From contig JAFMKS010000006.1 of assembly GCA_017852835.1 (NCBI GenBank), positions 3,865 to 49,235 on the forward strand: a stretch of DNA of 45,371 bases, in the 5' to 3' direction. This stretch comes from Paracoccaceae bacterium (GTDB taxonomy: Bacteria > Pseudomonadota > Alphaproteobacteria > Rhodobacterales > Rhodobacteraceae). Positions within the stretch are counted from its first letter, which is position 1. Every line of letters begins with the position of its first letter. Made by a program: the position numbers and the translations under genes. Below the pieces are notes generated by a model, which saw only the letters and a program-made list of their open reading frames with translations, was not told where the DNA came from and did not search any database. Positions 18,129 to 24,724 of this stretch are shown here, in pieces.

Positions 18129-18221
18129 TCAGAACAAAACAGGCGCGCCACGTGCTGCGCGGCCACGGCAGGCGCCGATCACAACGATCACAAGCGTATG
18201 TTTAGATGTCATAGACTGCAT
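18129..18221 (-). CDS. Possible 30-residue upstream ORF (leader peptide) of the MttB-family gene
   Basis: An ATG at 18221 is preceded by GAGGTGACC, a better ribosome site than most genes here, and opens a 30-codon frame ending in TGA 43 bases before the MttB-family start. The peptide begins MQSMTSKHTLVIVVIGACRG, hydrophobic in the middle, and ends RAARGAPVLF. The coding DNA is GC-rich and can form hairpins. I do not recognise a family. It may be a leader peptide controlling the gene downstream, a small membrane peptide, or chance. Confidence 0.4.
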   Translation of the reverse strand: MQSMTSKHTLVIVVIGACRGRAARGAPVLF

Positions 18222-18301
18222 GGTCACCTCGTGTGCTGCGCAATAGATGAGGTGAAGCAGTGGAATCGTCTAGCCGATTTGCGACCTATGTCGCATTTGG
18301 A

Positions 18302-18655
18302 CTATTCTGTTTTGCAACCTTAATTTCCATAATCCGCCATTTTTTACAGGTGCAATATTGTATCTCGCTGTTGCGTTCGAAACTGTTGGCATCTTCCTCA
18401 ATGATCTCTTGATAATCCACGTATACTCGACGTATTTCTTGTTGGCAGACGTGTTTTCGGCCGTTGAACCAACAGGTCGATTTTCCAGTAGGGCGTTCTT
18501 CGATGCGGGTGCGGTCACGGTCGCGCAATTCGATTTTTTCTCGAATTTTTTTTGTTCCGGATGGCGGCGCAGTAATTCTTGGTTTCTATATATTCTGGGG
18601 TGGAACAGGCGGATACTCAGAGTGCCACAAAGGGCATCCGTGGGTATTTCATCAT
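18302..18655 (-). pseudogene. Decayed small lipoprotein gene
   Basis: Translating the minus strand from ATG 18655/18652 (after GGAG) gives MKYPRMPFVAL, then an in-frame TGA, then VSACSTPEYIETKNYCAAI, which carries a lipobox (VSAC). After a frameshift comes RTRIEERPTGKSTCWFNGRK followed by VCQQEIRRVYVDYQEIIEED and ANSFERNSEIQYCT. A second shift and a TAA interrupt the end MADYGN..GCKTE. In order these fit a Rhodobacterales cysteine-rich outer-membrane lipoprotein of about 110-118 residues (PTGxTxC, DxNExxRNxxI, C-terminal YGNxxCK). At least two frameshifts and two stops mean it is dead. The family comparison is from memory. Confidence 0.72.
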
Positions 18656-18788
18656 GTCTCCTTACCTACCAAGGTTAGGTTAGGAGAGCCGTTGTGCCAG
18701 ATCAAGCCGCTTTTTGGTCGCCAAATTCGTCTGGTTTATTTACGGGGGGCACAACATAACGCCATATAAGCCCTGCGCAACATGCACA

Positions 18789-18995
18789 ATGACGCAGATC
18801 AAACTGTTCATGGTGTTGGGCGCGTTTATGATGGGATTGATCTATTTCCAAACAGAAAGCGCGATTTTGCTGGCCGCCCAGCTGCCTGCAACTGAGGTGA
18901 ATGCGGGTATCATTGTTGTGTTGGGAACAGTTGGATTTGCTCTGCGGTATTATCAAATGAAATTAGCGCAGGCGCAAAATGAGTCAGACTTATGA
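18789..18995 (+). CDS. Small membrane protein, unknown function
   Basis: A 68-residue protein beginning MTQIKLFMVLGAFMMGLIYF, with one clear N-terminal membrane segment and a second around IIVVLGTVGFALRYY, ending in a short hydrophilic tail. I do not recognise a family. The ribosome site is weak, so the start is uncertain; earlier in-frame codons give an implausible hydrophilic lead. It overlaps the end of the convergent 46-residue gene by 6 bases. It could be a remnant, given the dead gene beside it. Confidence 0.5.
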   Translation: MTQIKLFMVLGAFMMGLIYFQTESAILLAAQLPATEVNAGIIVVLGTVGFALRYYQMKLAQAQNESDL

Positions 18996-19130
18996 ATACT
19001 CTCGCAACGCGACGATGCGGTTGTTGATTTTCTTGTCATCTTGATAGGTTACGATTTCAATCGCGATCGTGTCGTTGACGCCAAAGATTGAACCACTCAG
19101 GCGTTCTGCAAGGCTCTTTAGTAATTTCAT
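18990..19130 (-). CDS. Small hypothetical protein (46 residues)
   Basis: The ATG at 19130 follows AGGAG at a good distance and opens a 46-codon frame beginning MKLLKSLAERLSGSIFGVND, with a charged C-terminal part (DDKKINNRIV). No signal peptide and no family recognised. It converges with the small membrane protein and overlaps it by 6 bases. The strong ribosome site is the main support; composition looks like a real soluble peptide. Confidence 0.5.
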   Translation of the reverse strand: MKLLKSLAERLSGSIFGVNDTIAIEIVTYQDDKKINNRIVALREYS

Positions 19131-19322
19131 TGTGAGATCTCCTGTTTTCACAAGATAATTCGCAAACTTCGCGCCAAATGCAGATTTCAAGGAAATCTAA
19201 ATGTCACTATAAGTATCGAAAATATAATTCTTATGGATGGGGCTTCCGGTCATTGGTATGCGGGGGGTTAACCTGAGGCCATAATTAGCGAATACCTACC
19301 TATCCAAGTAAAGGTGGGCCCG

Positions 19323-19964
19323 ATGGCACTAGCAGCAGTAGTTGAAAATCAAATTCGCATTTTGGTCGCAGATGATCATGAAATGATCTTGGATATTGCG
19401 CGGATGTATCTTGATCAACAGGGGGACACGTCTGTTGTGACGGTGATGGATCTGGATGCGGCCTTGGTTGCGTTTCGCGACGACGGGCCGTTTGACATTG
19501 TTCTGCTTGATTATCAAATGCCGGGTATGGACGGACTGGAAGGTTTGCAAAAAATGGTTGCACTTGCCGGTGATCGCCCTGTTGCGATCATTACGGGCAA
19601 CCCGACACGCAAGCTGATGAACCAGGCGCTTGATGCCGGTGCGGCAGGGATTATTCCAAAATCACTTCCGATCCGATCCTTGGCAAATTCCATTCGATTT
19701 ATCCATTCTGGCGAAATCTATATGCCGCTGCACCTAATGCAGGATGAGCCGAATAAGAAAGCCATTGATGCGGGGCCCTTAAGCGGTCGTGAGATGACAG
19801 TGCTTAGTCATTTGGGCGAGGGGCGCAAGAACAAGGAAATCGCAATGACACTGGGCCTCTCGGAAGGTACGGTGAAAATGCATGTGATGTCGATTTGCAA
19901 AAAATTAGATGCAACAAATCGCACGCAGGCTGTTGTGATCGCGCGCGATGTGGGGTTGTTGTAA
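19323..19964 (+). CDS. Response regulator, NarL/LuxR type
   Basis: A 213-residue two-component regulator. The receiver domain (about 11-128) has the acidic pair Asp17-Asp18 (LVADDHE), the phosphate acceptor Asp63 in IVLLDYQMPGMDG, Thr91 and Lys113 in IPKS, all in place. The C-terminal LuxR helix-turn-helix (about 150-210) shows LSGREMTVLSHLGEGRKNKE and the recognition helix LSEGTVKMHV. AAGGTGG precedes the ATG at 19323. No histidine kinase is beside it, so it is an orphan here; the partner and targets are unknown. Spacing from the small ORF upstream suggests its own promoter. Confidence 0.92.
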   Translation: MALAAVVENQIRILVADDHEMILDIARMYLDQQGDTSVVTVMDLDAALVAFRDDGPFDIVLLDYQMPGMDGLEGLQKMVALAGDRPVAIITGNPTRKLMNQALDAGAAGIIPKSLPIRSLANSIRFIHSGEIYMPLHLMQDEPNKKAIDAGPLSGREMTVLSHLGEGRKNKEIAMTLGLSEGTVKMHVMSICKKLDATNRTQAVVIARDVGLL

Positions 19965-19967
19965 CTC

Positions 19968-20189
19968 TTAGTCCATTTGTTGCATGATCAAGGAATGTGC
20001 ACGCTCAATCGCGGCGCGTTTGACTTGGGCACTGGCATGTTCGTCGGTGGTCAACTCGTAAAACTGCGCAAAGTCGATTTGAAATTCCTTGGCTTTATAC
20101 CGCTCAACCGCCTGTTCAAATCCCGCCCTAGATGCGGAGGAGATGCATGTCATCAATGTTACAAATGCTGAAACAATAAAACATCGCAT
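19968..20189 (-). CDS. Small secreted protein, unknown
   Basis: A 73-residue protein with a likely signal peptide (RCFIVSAFVTLMTCISSASRA, cut near residue 22) and a helical, charged mature part (AGFEQAVERYKAKEFQIDFA). The mature start vaguely resembles a Sel1/TPR repeat edge. It begins one base after the stop of the decayed gene upstream, so the two were probably one operon. It converges with the response regulator with 3 bases between stops. Function unknown; it may be losing its purpose along with its neighbour. Confidence 0.5.
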   Translation of the reverse strand: MRCFIVSAFVTLMTCISSASRAGFEQAVERYKAKEFQIDFAQFYELTTDEHASAQVKRAAIERAHSLIMQQMD

Positions 20190-20190
20190 A

Positions 20191-20531
20191 TTATTTCCCC
20201 GCCATCATGACCAGTTGCAGATACATCAGGCTTTTTTGTTTGCCCAAGCGGGTTGTTTCGTAAACCACAACTTTTGGACGGGTGACGCCCTCAGTTTCCA
20301 ATTCGATCGTTACGTTTTGTGGCAAAAAAACAGTATAGCGCGCACACCTTAGTGGTCCAACATGAAATCCGTCTGGAATTCGCGGTCAATCCAACTGCGG
20401 GCCAGCGCACGGCCCAAGATGTCGGGTAAAAACCGCATCACCTCTTCGCTGCTGTCAAACTAAGTGCGCTTTTTCACCAGCTTGAACTCTTCCGGAGGCG
20501 TCTTTTTACGCCGTTTTGCGGGTTTGCTCAT
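20191..20531 (-). pseudogene. Decayed small gene, NHLP-leader-like
   Basis: From ATG 20531 the minus strand reads MSKPAKRRKKTPPEEFKLVK, then KRT, a TAG, FDSSEEVMRFLPDILGRALA and RSWIDREFQTDFMLDH, then a TAA. A shift of frame gives YTVFLPQNVTIELETEGVTR, then PKVVVYETTR and a clean end LMYLQLVMMAGK with TAA at 20191. The order (helix LARSWxDxEF, then LPxxVxxE and a strand) recalls the nitrile-hydratase-like leader fold, an inference only. One stop and one stop-plus-frameshift break it. The intact parent would be about 113 residues. It precedes the small secreted protein by one base. Confidence 0.65.
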
Positions 20532-20650
20532 GGTAAAGTTATTTATCGCCCGAAGAATGGGGTACATGTCGTTCGCGTCTATCCGTTTATTTCGCCTCTT
20601 TGATCATTAACGACCCAATGTAACAGAATGTCAGCAAGGGACATGCCAAA

Positions 20651-20680
20651 TAAAAAACGCCCGCCGTGTGCAGGCGCGTG
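20651..20680 (-). terminator. Minus-strand terminator-like hairpin
   Basis: On the minus strand ACGC-GCC pairs with GGC-GCGT (two-base bulge) around loop TGCACAC and is followed by T6. It is about 230 bases beyond the nearest minus-strand gene end, so it closes either a long 3' end or a small RNA. Confidence 0.55.
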
Positions 20681-20740
20681 TTTTAAGAAATTTGCAGCTG
20701 CGTTTATAGATACATCATGCCTGAGCGCGTTTGACATTTT

Positions 20741-20763
20741 GCAGAATTTTCAGAAAATTTTGC
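20741..20763. repeat. AT-rich hairpin
   Basis: GCAGAATTTTC-A-GAAAATTTTGC: 11 pairs, one of them G-T, around one base. A TTGACA lies just left of it on the plus strand without a good -10. Confidence 0.5.
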
Positions 20764-20860
20764 AAGCCAGAGCAGAATGAATGTGATGATACGTACGAAC
20801 GTTTTCTGTCTCCTTATTTCAAGAAGGCAGTTTCAGGTTTCAGCGCTAGCGTAGTAGCCA

Positions 20861-20900
20861 GATAATCTGCATAACCGTTATGCAGGGAATGCAGATTATC
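20861..20900. repeat. 12-base perfect inverted repeat with competing inner palindrome
   Basis: GATAATCTGCAT (20861-20872) and ATGCAGATTATC (20889-20900) are exact complements. A second 19-base near-palindrome CTGCATAACCGTTATGCAG (20867-20885) shares the left arm, so the two folds exclude each other. It begins 12 bases beyond the stop of the minus-strand SAP/Rho-N-like gene; no T-run follows. Confidence 0.6.
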
Positions 20901-20911
20901 GATTGTGTTGC

Positions 20912-21352
20912 TTAGAAAATGATCCAATAGAGAACAACAATAACCGCAACCGCGATCAACAATTTGGTGGTTCCCGACATGTCGCCCGCCTCTTGTGAGG
21001 CAGAGGCCGATGGGGCCGCTGATGCGGGTTCGGGTTTTGGGGCTGGTGCAGGTTCCGCCGCGGGTTCTGGATCTGGTGCGGCCACGAATTCTGGTGCGGC
21101 GCTTGGGGCAGCATCGGCGCTGTCTTGGGCAGGTGCCTGATATTTCCAATCCAAGGTGCGATTGGCCAAATCCTCTTGACCTGCAAGCGGCGTACTTGGT
21201 TTGATGCCTGACCCTTCACCTGATCCACCACCGGATTGCGCATCCAAGAGGGCGACCAATTCATCTTTTTTCAGGCTCATTGACGAGTCAACGCCAAGGG
21301 CTGTTAATTCCTCAACCAACTGAGCTTTGGTTTTTTTACTGTTTTGTGTCAT
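20912..21352 (-). CDS. Tail-anchored protein with SAP/Rho-N-like domain
   Basis: A 146-residue protein with three parts. Residues 1-40 (KTKAQLVEELTALGVDSSMS then LKKDELVALLDA) resemble the helix-extension-helix of SAP and Rho N-terminal domains, which bind nucleic acid. Residues 41-120 are a low-complexity Gly/Ser then Ala-Pro-Glu linker. The last 20 residues (KLLIAVAVIVVLYWIIF) are a membrane helix at the very end. The layout suggests a nucleic-acid-binding head tethered to the inner membrane. No experiment is known to me. The linker is repetitive and may vary between strains. Confidence 0.7.
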   Translation of the reverse strand: MTQNSKKTKAQLVEELTALGVDSSMSLKKDELVALLDAQSGGGSGEGSGIKPSTPLAGQEDLANRTLDWKYQAPAQDSADAAPSAAPEFVAAPDPEPAAEPAPAPKPEPASAAPSASASQEAGDMSGTTKLLIAVAVIVVLYWIIF

Positions 21353-21484
21353 TCCGTCTCTCCCCTGTTGTCTTTCGTTTTTTGACGGCTTCGTTTGGTT
21401 TTATAAACAGACGCTAACACGGATCAGAAATAAAACAATACGCGACTATGGTTGCATATGGGCGTTGATTTTGACGCAACACCG

Positions 21485-22057
21485 TTACCAAACTTCTGGA
21501 TCAATGCCCTTTTCGGCGAGTTTGGAGAATTTATCCTGCAAATACCGTTGAAACGATTGTTTTTCATATTCACCTGTGAAGACGTATTCGAGCGATGACA
21601 AGTAATGAAACGGTTTCAGGTAGCCAGGCAGGCGAAACACCTCTTTGGCGGCACCCTCCGCGTTTCGCGTATAGATCAGTGTTGTTGGTGTAAAATGAAT
21701 GCCCTGACTTTGGATCCAATCACGCTCTTCCATCGCTTCGCCGTCAAACCCAACCACTTCTCGTGCGCCCCATAGGTCCAACTGCAAAACCAGCGCATGT
21801 TTACCCAGATAATCGGTGATTTCGCTGCGTTTAAAATTTACCTCATGTAATTCGCGGCAATAGGGGCATCCAGACTGCTCAATCAGGACAACCAAAAATT
21901 TACCTTCGTCAGCGGCCTCGTGGACATCATCCGCCAATTCAAGGAAAGATTGATGAAACCAGGGTTGTTTATGTAAACCATCGTTTCCCACTTCGGCCAA
22001 CACGGTTTGGGACAGCAAATACAGCAGCGCTGCGATGAACGGGAATAAACGCTTCAT
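21485..22057 (-). CDS. SoxW-like periplasmic thioredoxin
   Basis: A 190-residue thioredoxin-fold protein. Residues 1-21 are a signal peptide (MKRLFPFIAALLYLLSQTVL, cut after LAEV region). The active site is CPYC at 64-67 in LIEQSGCPYCREL, with the cis-proline loop FTPTTLIY. The CPYC site and the thioredoxin-fold insert are like SoxW/DsbE-type proteins that keep periplasmic cysteines reduced. No sox genes are near, so a role in sulfur oxidation is not implied. GGAGG before the ATG at 22057 sets the start; the frame otherwise extends to 22087. Confidence 0.85.
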   Translation of the reverse strand: MKRLFPFIAALLYLLSQTVLAEVGNDGLHKQPWFHQSFLELADDVHEAADEGKFLVVLIEQSGCPYCRELHEVNFKRSEITDYLGKHALVLQLDLWGAREVVGFDGEAMEERDWIQSQGIHFTPTTLIYTRNAEGAAKEVFRLPGYLKPFHYLSSLEYVFTGEYEKQSFQRYLQDKFSKLAEKGIDPEVW

Positions 22058-22177
22058 TTTCGCCTCCATTTTCACGAAACATACCACAAAATGGCATTTG
22101 CGTCATTCACGATGACGCGATGTCCCACTGGATAAGGGCAAGGCTGTGTTTTAGGCTGGACCATAAAAGAGGACTGC

Positions 22178-22591
22178 ATGGATCAAACTGTCATTGATAA
22201 GATCAAAGCAAGCTTTGCGCGCCAAAGTTATATGACAACCCTTGGCGCCGCGTTGGATCACATTGGAAAAGGGTCAGTCAGCATTCGGGCCCCCATGTCG
22301 GACCATATCCTGCAACAACACGGGTTTGCACATGCGGGTGTTGCCTTTTCCATGGGGGATAGTGCGGCAGGCTATGCGGCACTGACATTTATGCCAGCCG
22401 AGGCTGAGGTTTTGACAACCGAAATGAAAATAAACCTGTTGGCCCCCGCCAGCGGGGATGTGATTATCGCCAAGGGCCGTGTGATTAAGGCGGGTCGCCG
22501 CCTGACAATCGTAGGGGCAGATGTTTTTGCCATTACTGGTGATCAAGAAAAACACATCGCAATTTTACAAGGCACCATGATTTCAAGCTAA
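22178..22591 (+). CDS. PaaI-family hotdog thioesterase
   Basis: A 137-residue single-hotdog thioesterase. QHGFAHAGVAFSMGDSAAGYAA (residues about 47-68) is the central helix with the HG and Asp of the PaaI group, and TEMKINLLAPASG follows on the expected strand. It probably hydrolyses an acyl- or aryl-CoA as a tetramer in the cytoplasm. No phenylacetate genes are beside it. A conventional start at 22178 after AAAGAGGACTGC is well supported. Confidence 0.88.
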   Translation: MDQTVIDKIKASFARQSYMTTLGAALDHIGKGSVSIRAPMSDHILQQHGFAHAGVAFSMGDSAAGYAALTFMPAEAEVLTTEMKINLLAPASGDVIIAKGRVIKAGRRLTIVGADVFAITGDQEKHIAILQGTMISS

Positions 22592-22655
22592 TGTGATGAC
22601 ATTTTGCCATTCTGCATCCTATATAAGGAAAAAGGGTGTAGAGATCGGAGTTTGT

Positions 22656-23465
22656 ATGAGACTTATTTTCGTCGCGGGTTTTTCACTGCTGGCTTGGGTT
22701 CAGGCCGCAACAGCGGATCAGGCGCGTGTCGCGCAACTCTTTGATGCGCTGAATATGGATGAAATCATATCCATCATGCAAGATGAAGGCAAACTGGATG
22801 CCGCCGCCACGATTGAAATCTATGCAGAGCGTGCCGTTGATGACGAGGTCAAAGCACAAATTGATCGCATTTTCGATATAACGGAAATGCGGGTTGTGTT
22901 GATCAACCTGACATCGGAAAACATGAATGACGTACAAATCGCTGCGGCAACCGAATTCCTAAACAGCGATGTTGGCATGCGTGCGAACACCTTGGAAACA
23001 ACGGCACGACGCGCCATTTCTGATGATCTGATCGAGGAATATGCACTGTCGCAATTTGACGATGCAAGCGAACTTCCTCGTTACAAACAGTTTCAGGATT
23101 TGATCACGACATTGGATTTGATTGATCAAAACACCTATGGCGCCATGGGCGCGCAGTACGTTTTCATGCGCCAATTGGGAGGGACAGAGGCGTTGGGATT
23201 AACCGATGATGCGATCACCGAACTTCTGATGGCCAGCGAAGAGGAGTTGCGTGTGGGGATTGCCGAATGGCTATACGGCTTTTTCAATATGGCCTATGCT
23301 CCGCTGAGTGATGCGGATTTGACAACCTATATCGCCTTTCAAAAATCGGATGCGGGTCAGGCGCTTAACCGGTCCTTATTTGCGGGCTTTAATGAACTAA
23401 GCGTGCGGCATGCCCAAAAAATGGGGGCGATGGTCGCGGAATTGTTGCAAGTGCGGGATTTATAA
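22656..23465 (+). CDS. DUF2059-type secreted protein
   Basis: A 269-residue exported protein. The first 20 residues (RLIFVAGFSLLAWVQAATA) are a signal peptide. The mature part is mostly helical and acidic, with two related segments, each ending in a run of the kind YAERAVDDEV / FLNSDVGMRANTLE and TTYIAFQKSDAGQALN, the DUF2059 motif of a helix and a FxxSxxG turn. Function unknown. GGAG sits 5-6 bases before the ATG at 22656; upstream in-frame codons to 22593 precede the signal peptide and were rejected. Confidence 0.75.
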   Translation: MRLIFVAGFSLLAWVQAATADQARVAQLFDALNMDEIISIMQDEGKLDAAATIEIYAERAVDDEVKAQIDRIFDITEMRVVLINLTSENMNDVQIAAATEFLNSDVGMRANTLETTARRAISDDLIEEYALSQFDDASELPRYKQFQDLITTLDLIDQNTYGAMGAQYVFMRQLGGTEALGLTDDAITELLMASEEELRVGIAEWLYGFFNMAYAPLSDADLTTYIAFQKSDAGQALNRSLFAGFNELSVRHAQKMGAMVAELLQVRDL

Positions 23466-23477
23466 GCCCCACGCGTG

Positions 23478-23506
23478 TTGACATTTTCCATGCCTCCTTA
23501 CATAAG
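23478..23506 (+). promoter_or_regulatory. rplU-rpmA promoter candidate
   Basis: TTGACA at 23478-23483, then 17 bases, then CATAAG (23501-23506); TACATA 2 bases earlier is an alternative -10 at 15-base spacing. It lies about 140 bases before rplU and immediately upstream of a terminator-like hairpin, so the transcript would start with that hairpin. Confidence 0.5.
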
Positions 23507-23518
23507 CGGGGTCTCGAT

Positions 23519-23542
23519 GGCGGGGATTCCCCGCCTTTCTTT
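23519..23542 (+). terminator. Strong hairpin with T-rich tail before rplU
   Basis: GGCGGGG (23519-23525) pairs perfectly with CCCCGCC (23529-23535) around a 3-base loop, followed by TTTCTTT. It may end the DUF2059 transcript or, given the promoter just upstream, act as an attenuator in the rplU leader. Confidence 0.75.
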
Positions 23543-23644
23543 ATAACATACGTCCGCAAGGACGCGCAGTTTGGGGCGATGCAGCCTGCATCACAACACC
23601 TGACTTCAGGGGCCGAAAAACGCGGAAACGAAAAGGAAAGACGC

Positions 23645-24316
23645 ATGTTTGCTGTCCTAAAGACTGGCGGTAAGCAGTACAAAGTTCAATCGGGCGATTT
23701 GCTTCGTGTTGAAAAATTGGCTGCCGACGCAGGTGAAACAGTTCAATTCAATGAAATTCTAATGCTTGGCGGGGATGTACCCGTTGTTGGTTCTCCGCGC
23801 GTTGATGACGCGGCAGTGCAGGCCGAAGTGATCGATCAGATCAAAGGCCCAAAGACAATCAACTTTGTTAAGCGTCGTCGTAAGCACAGCTCGCAACGTA
23901 CAAAAGGCCACCGTCAACAACTTACATTGTTGCGCGTGACTGACATCCTATCTTCTGGCGCAGATGCATCTGGCATTAAAGCAGCAGTAGGCGCAGGTTC
24001 AGTTGCCTCAGCGGCACCTGTTGCAGCGGCAAAACCAGCAGCAAAAGCCAAAGCAGCAGCACCTGTTGCAGCGGCAAAACCAGCAGCAAAAGCCAAAGCA
24101 GCAGCACCTGCAGTAGCAGGCGCAGATGATCTGAAGCAACTTTCAGGCGTCGGCCCAGCTCTTGAGAAAAAGCTACACGCAGCAGGCGTAACATCATTTG
24201 CGCAAATTGCAGCGTGGACAGACGCCGATGTAGCTGCTATGGACGAGAAACTGTCGCTCAAAGGCCGTACCGAGCGTGAAGGTTGGATCGCTCAGGCCAA
24301 AGAATTGGCAAACTAA
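23645..24316 (+). CDS. rplU: 50S ribosomal protein L21 with C-terminal helix-hairpin-helix extension
   Basis: Residues 1-104 are a normal L21 (FAVLKTGGKQYKVQSGD, then FVKRRRKHSSQRTKGHRQQ). It does not stop there but continues for about 120 residues. First comes an Ala-Pro-Lys linker made of two exact 15-residue copies (PVAAAKPAAKAKAAA). Then follows a helix-hairpin-helix domain (KQLSGVGPALEKKLHAAGV) of the DUF4332-like type, ending REGWIAQAKELAN. Such a tail is known in Rhodobacterales but its use is not. The ATG at 23645 has AAGGAAAG before it. It is followed by rpmA with 12 bases between. Confidence 0.95.
   Translation: MFAVLKTGGKQYKVQSGDLLRVEKLAADAGETVQFNEILMLGGDVPVVGSPRVDDAAVQAEVIDQIKGPKTINFVKRRRKHSSQRTKGHRQQLTLLRVTDILSSGADASGIKAAVGAGSVASAAPVAAAKPAAKAKAAAPVAAAKPAAKAKAAAPAVAGADDLKQLSGVGPALEKKLHAAGVTSFAQIAAWTDADVAAMDEKLSLKGRTEREGWIAQAKELAN
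24017..24106 (+). repeat. Exact tandem repeat, 2 x 45 bases, inside rplU
   Basis: Units 24017-24061 and 24062-24106 are identical base for base and each codes for PVAAAKPAAKAKAAA. The exact identity at third positions implies a recent duplication. Confidence 0.95.
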
Positions 24317-24328
24317 GGAGACGAAGGA

Positions 24329-24598
24329 ATGGCACATAAGAAAGCAGGCGGTTCATCCCGTAACGGTCGCGACTCAGCTGGTCGTCGTCTTGGCGTAAAA
24401 ATCTTTGGTGGTCAGGCTGTCATCCCAGGCAACATCATCGTGCGTCAGCGCGGCAATAAGTGGTGGCCAGGTGAAGGCGTAGGTCAAGGTAAAGACCACA
24501 CGCTATTTGCAACAGTCGAAGGCCAAGTGAAATTTCACAAGGGTTTAAAAGGCCGTACATTTATTTCAGTACTTCCGACAGCGGAGGCCGCTGAATAA
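24329..24598 (+). CDS. rpmA: 50S ribosomal protein L27
   Basis: An 89-residue large-subunit protein whose N-terminus reaches the peptidyl-transferase centre. The start [20 protein letters not shown] with [10 protein letters not shown] and GNIIVRQRG is unmistakable. There is no Firmicutes-type cleaved N-terminal extension. GGAGACGAAGG lies before the ATG. It is the last gene of rplU-rpmA, closed by a strong terminator. Confidence 0.97.
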   Translation: MAHKKAGGSSRNGRDSAGRRLGVKIFGGQAVIPGNIIVRQRGNKWWPGEGVGQGKDHTLFATVEGQVKFHKGLKGRTFISVLPTAEAAE

Positions 24599-24626
24599 GC
24601 CGAAAACCGAAAAGTTTAGTTTTCAA

Positions 24627-24667
24627 AAAGGGGATCGGCAAAGCGCCGGTCCCCTTTATTTTTTTAT
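24627..24667 (+). terminator. Terminator of rplU-rpmA
   Basis: AAAGGGGATCGGC (24627-24639) pairs with GCCGGTCCCCTTT (24645-24657, one wobble), followed by ATTTTTTTTT-like T-rich sequence. Confidence 0.9.
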
Positions 24668-24724
24668 TAACCAATGTTGGTGCAGCTAGGGTCACATCCA
24701 ACAAAACGAAACTGGAAATGACAG

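Larger units (their letters stand above)
20532..20911. other. 380-base gene-poor stretch
   Basis: No convincing protein gene. It holds a minus-strand terminator-like hairpin (20651-20680), a 23-base hairpin (20741-20763), and a 12-base inverted repeat just after the SAP/Rho-N-like gene (20861-20900). The longest frame ending here (…YADYLATTLALKPETAFLK) is the tail of an out-of-frame shadow of the next gene. A small RNA on the minus strand is possible but not shown. Confidence 0.5.

Noticed and set aside
18358-18678. Hydrophobic 106-residue plus-strand frame
   Set aside because: It is complementary to the decayed lipoprotein, which explains the sequence better; no ribosome site.
18694-18759. 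21-codon GTG frame after AGGAG
   Set aside because: Too short, no conservation evidence, and it lies in a region of decay.
24017-24106. CRISPR-like direct repeat
   Set aside because: Only two adjacent units without spacers, and they are coding for the L21 linker.
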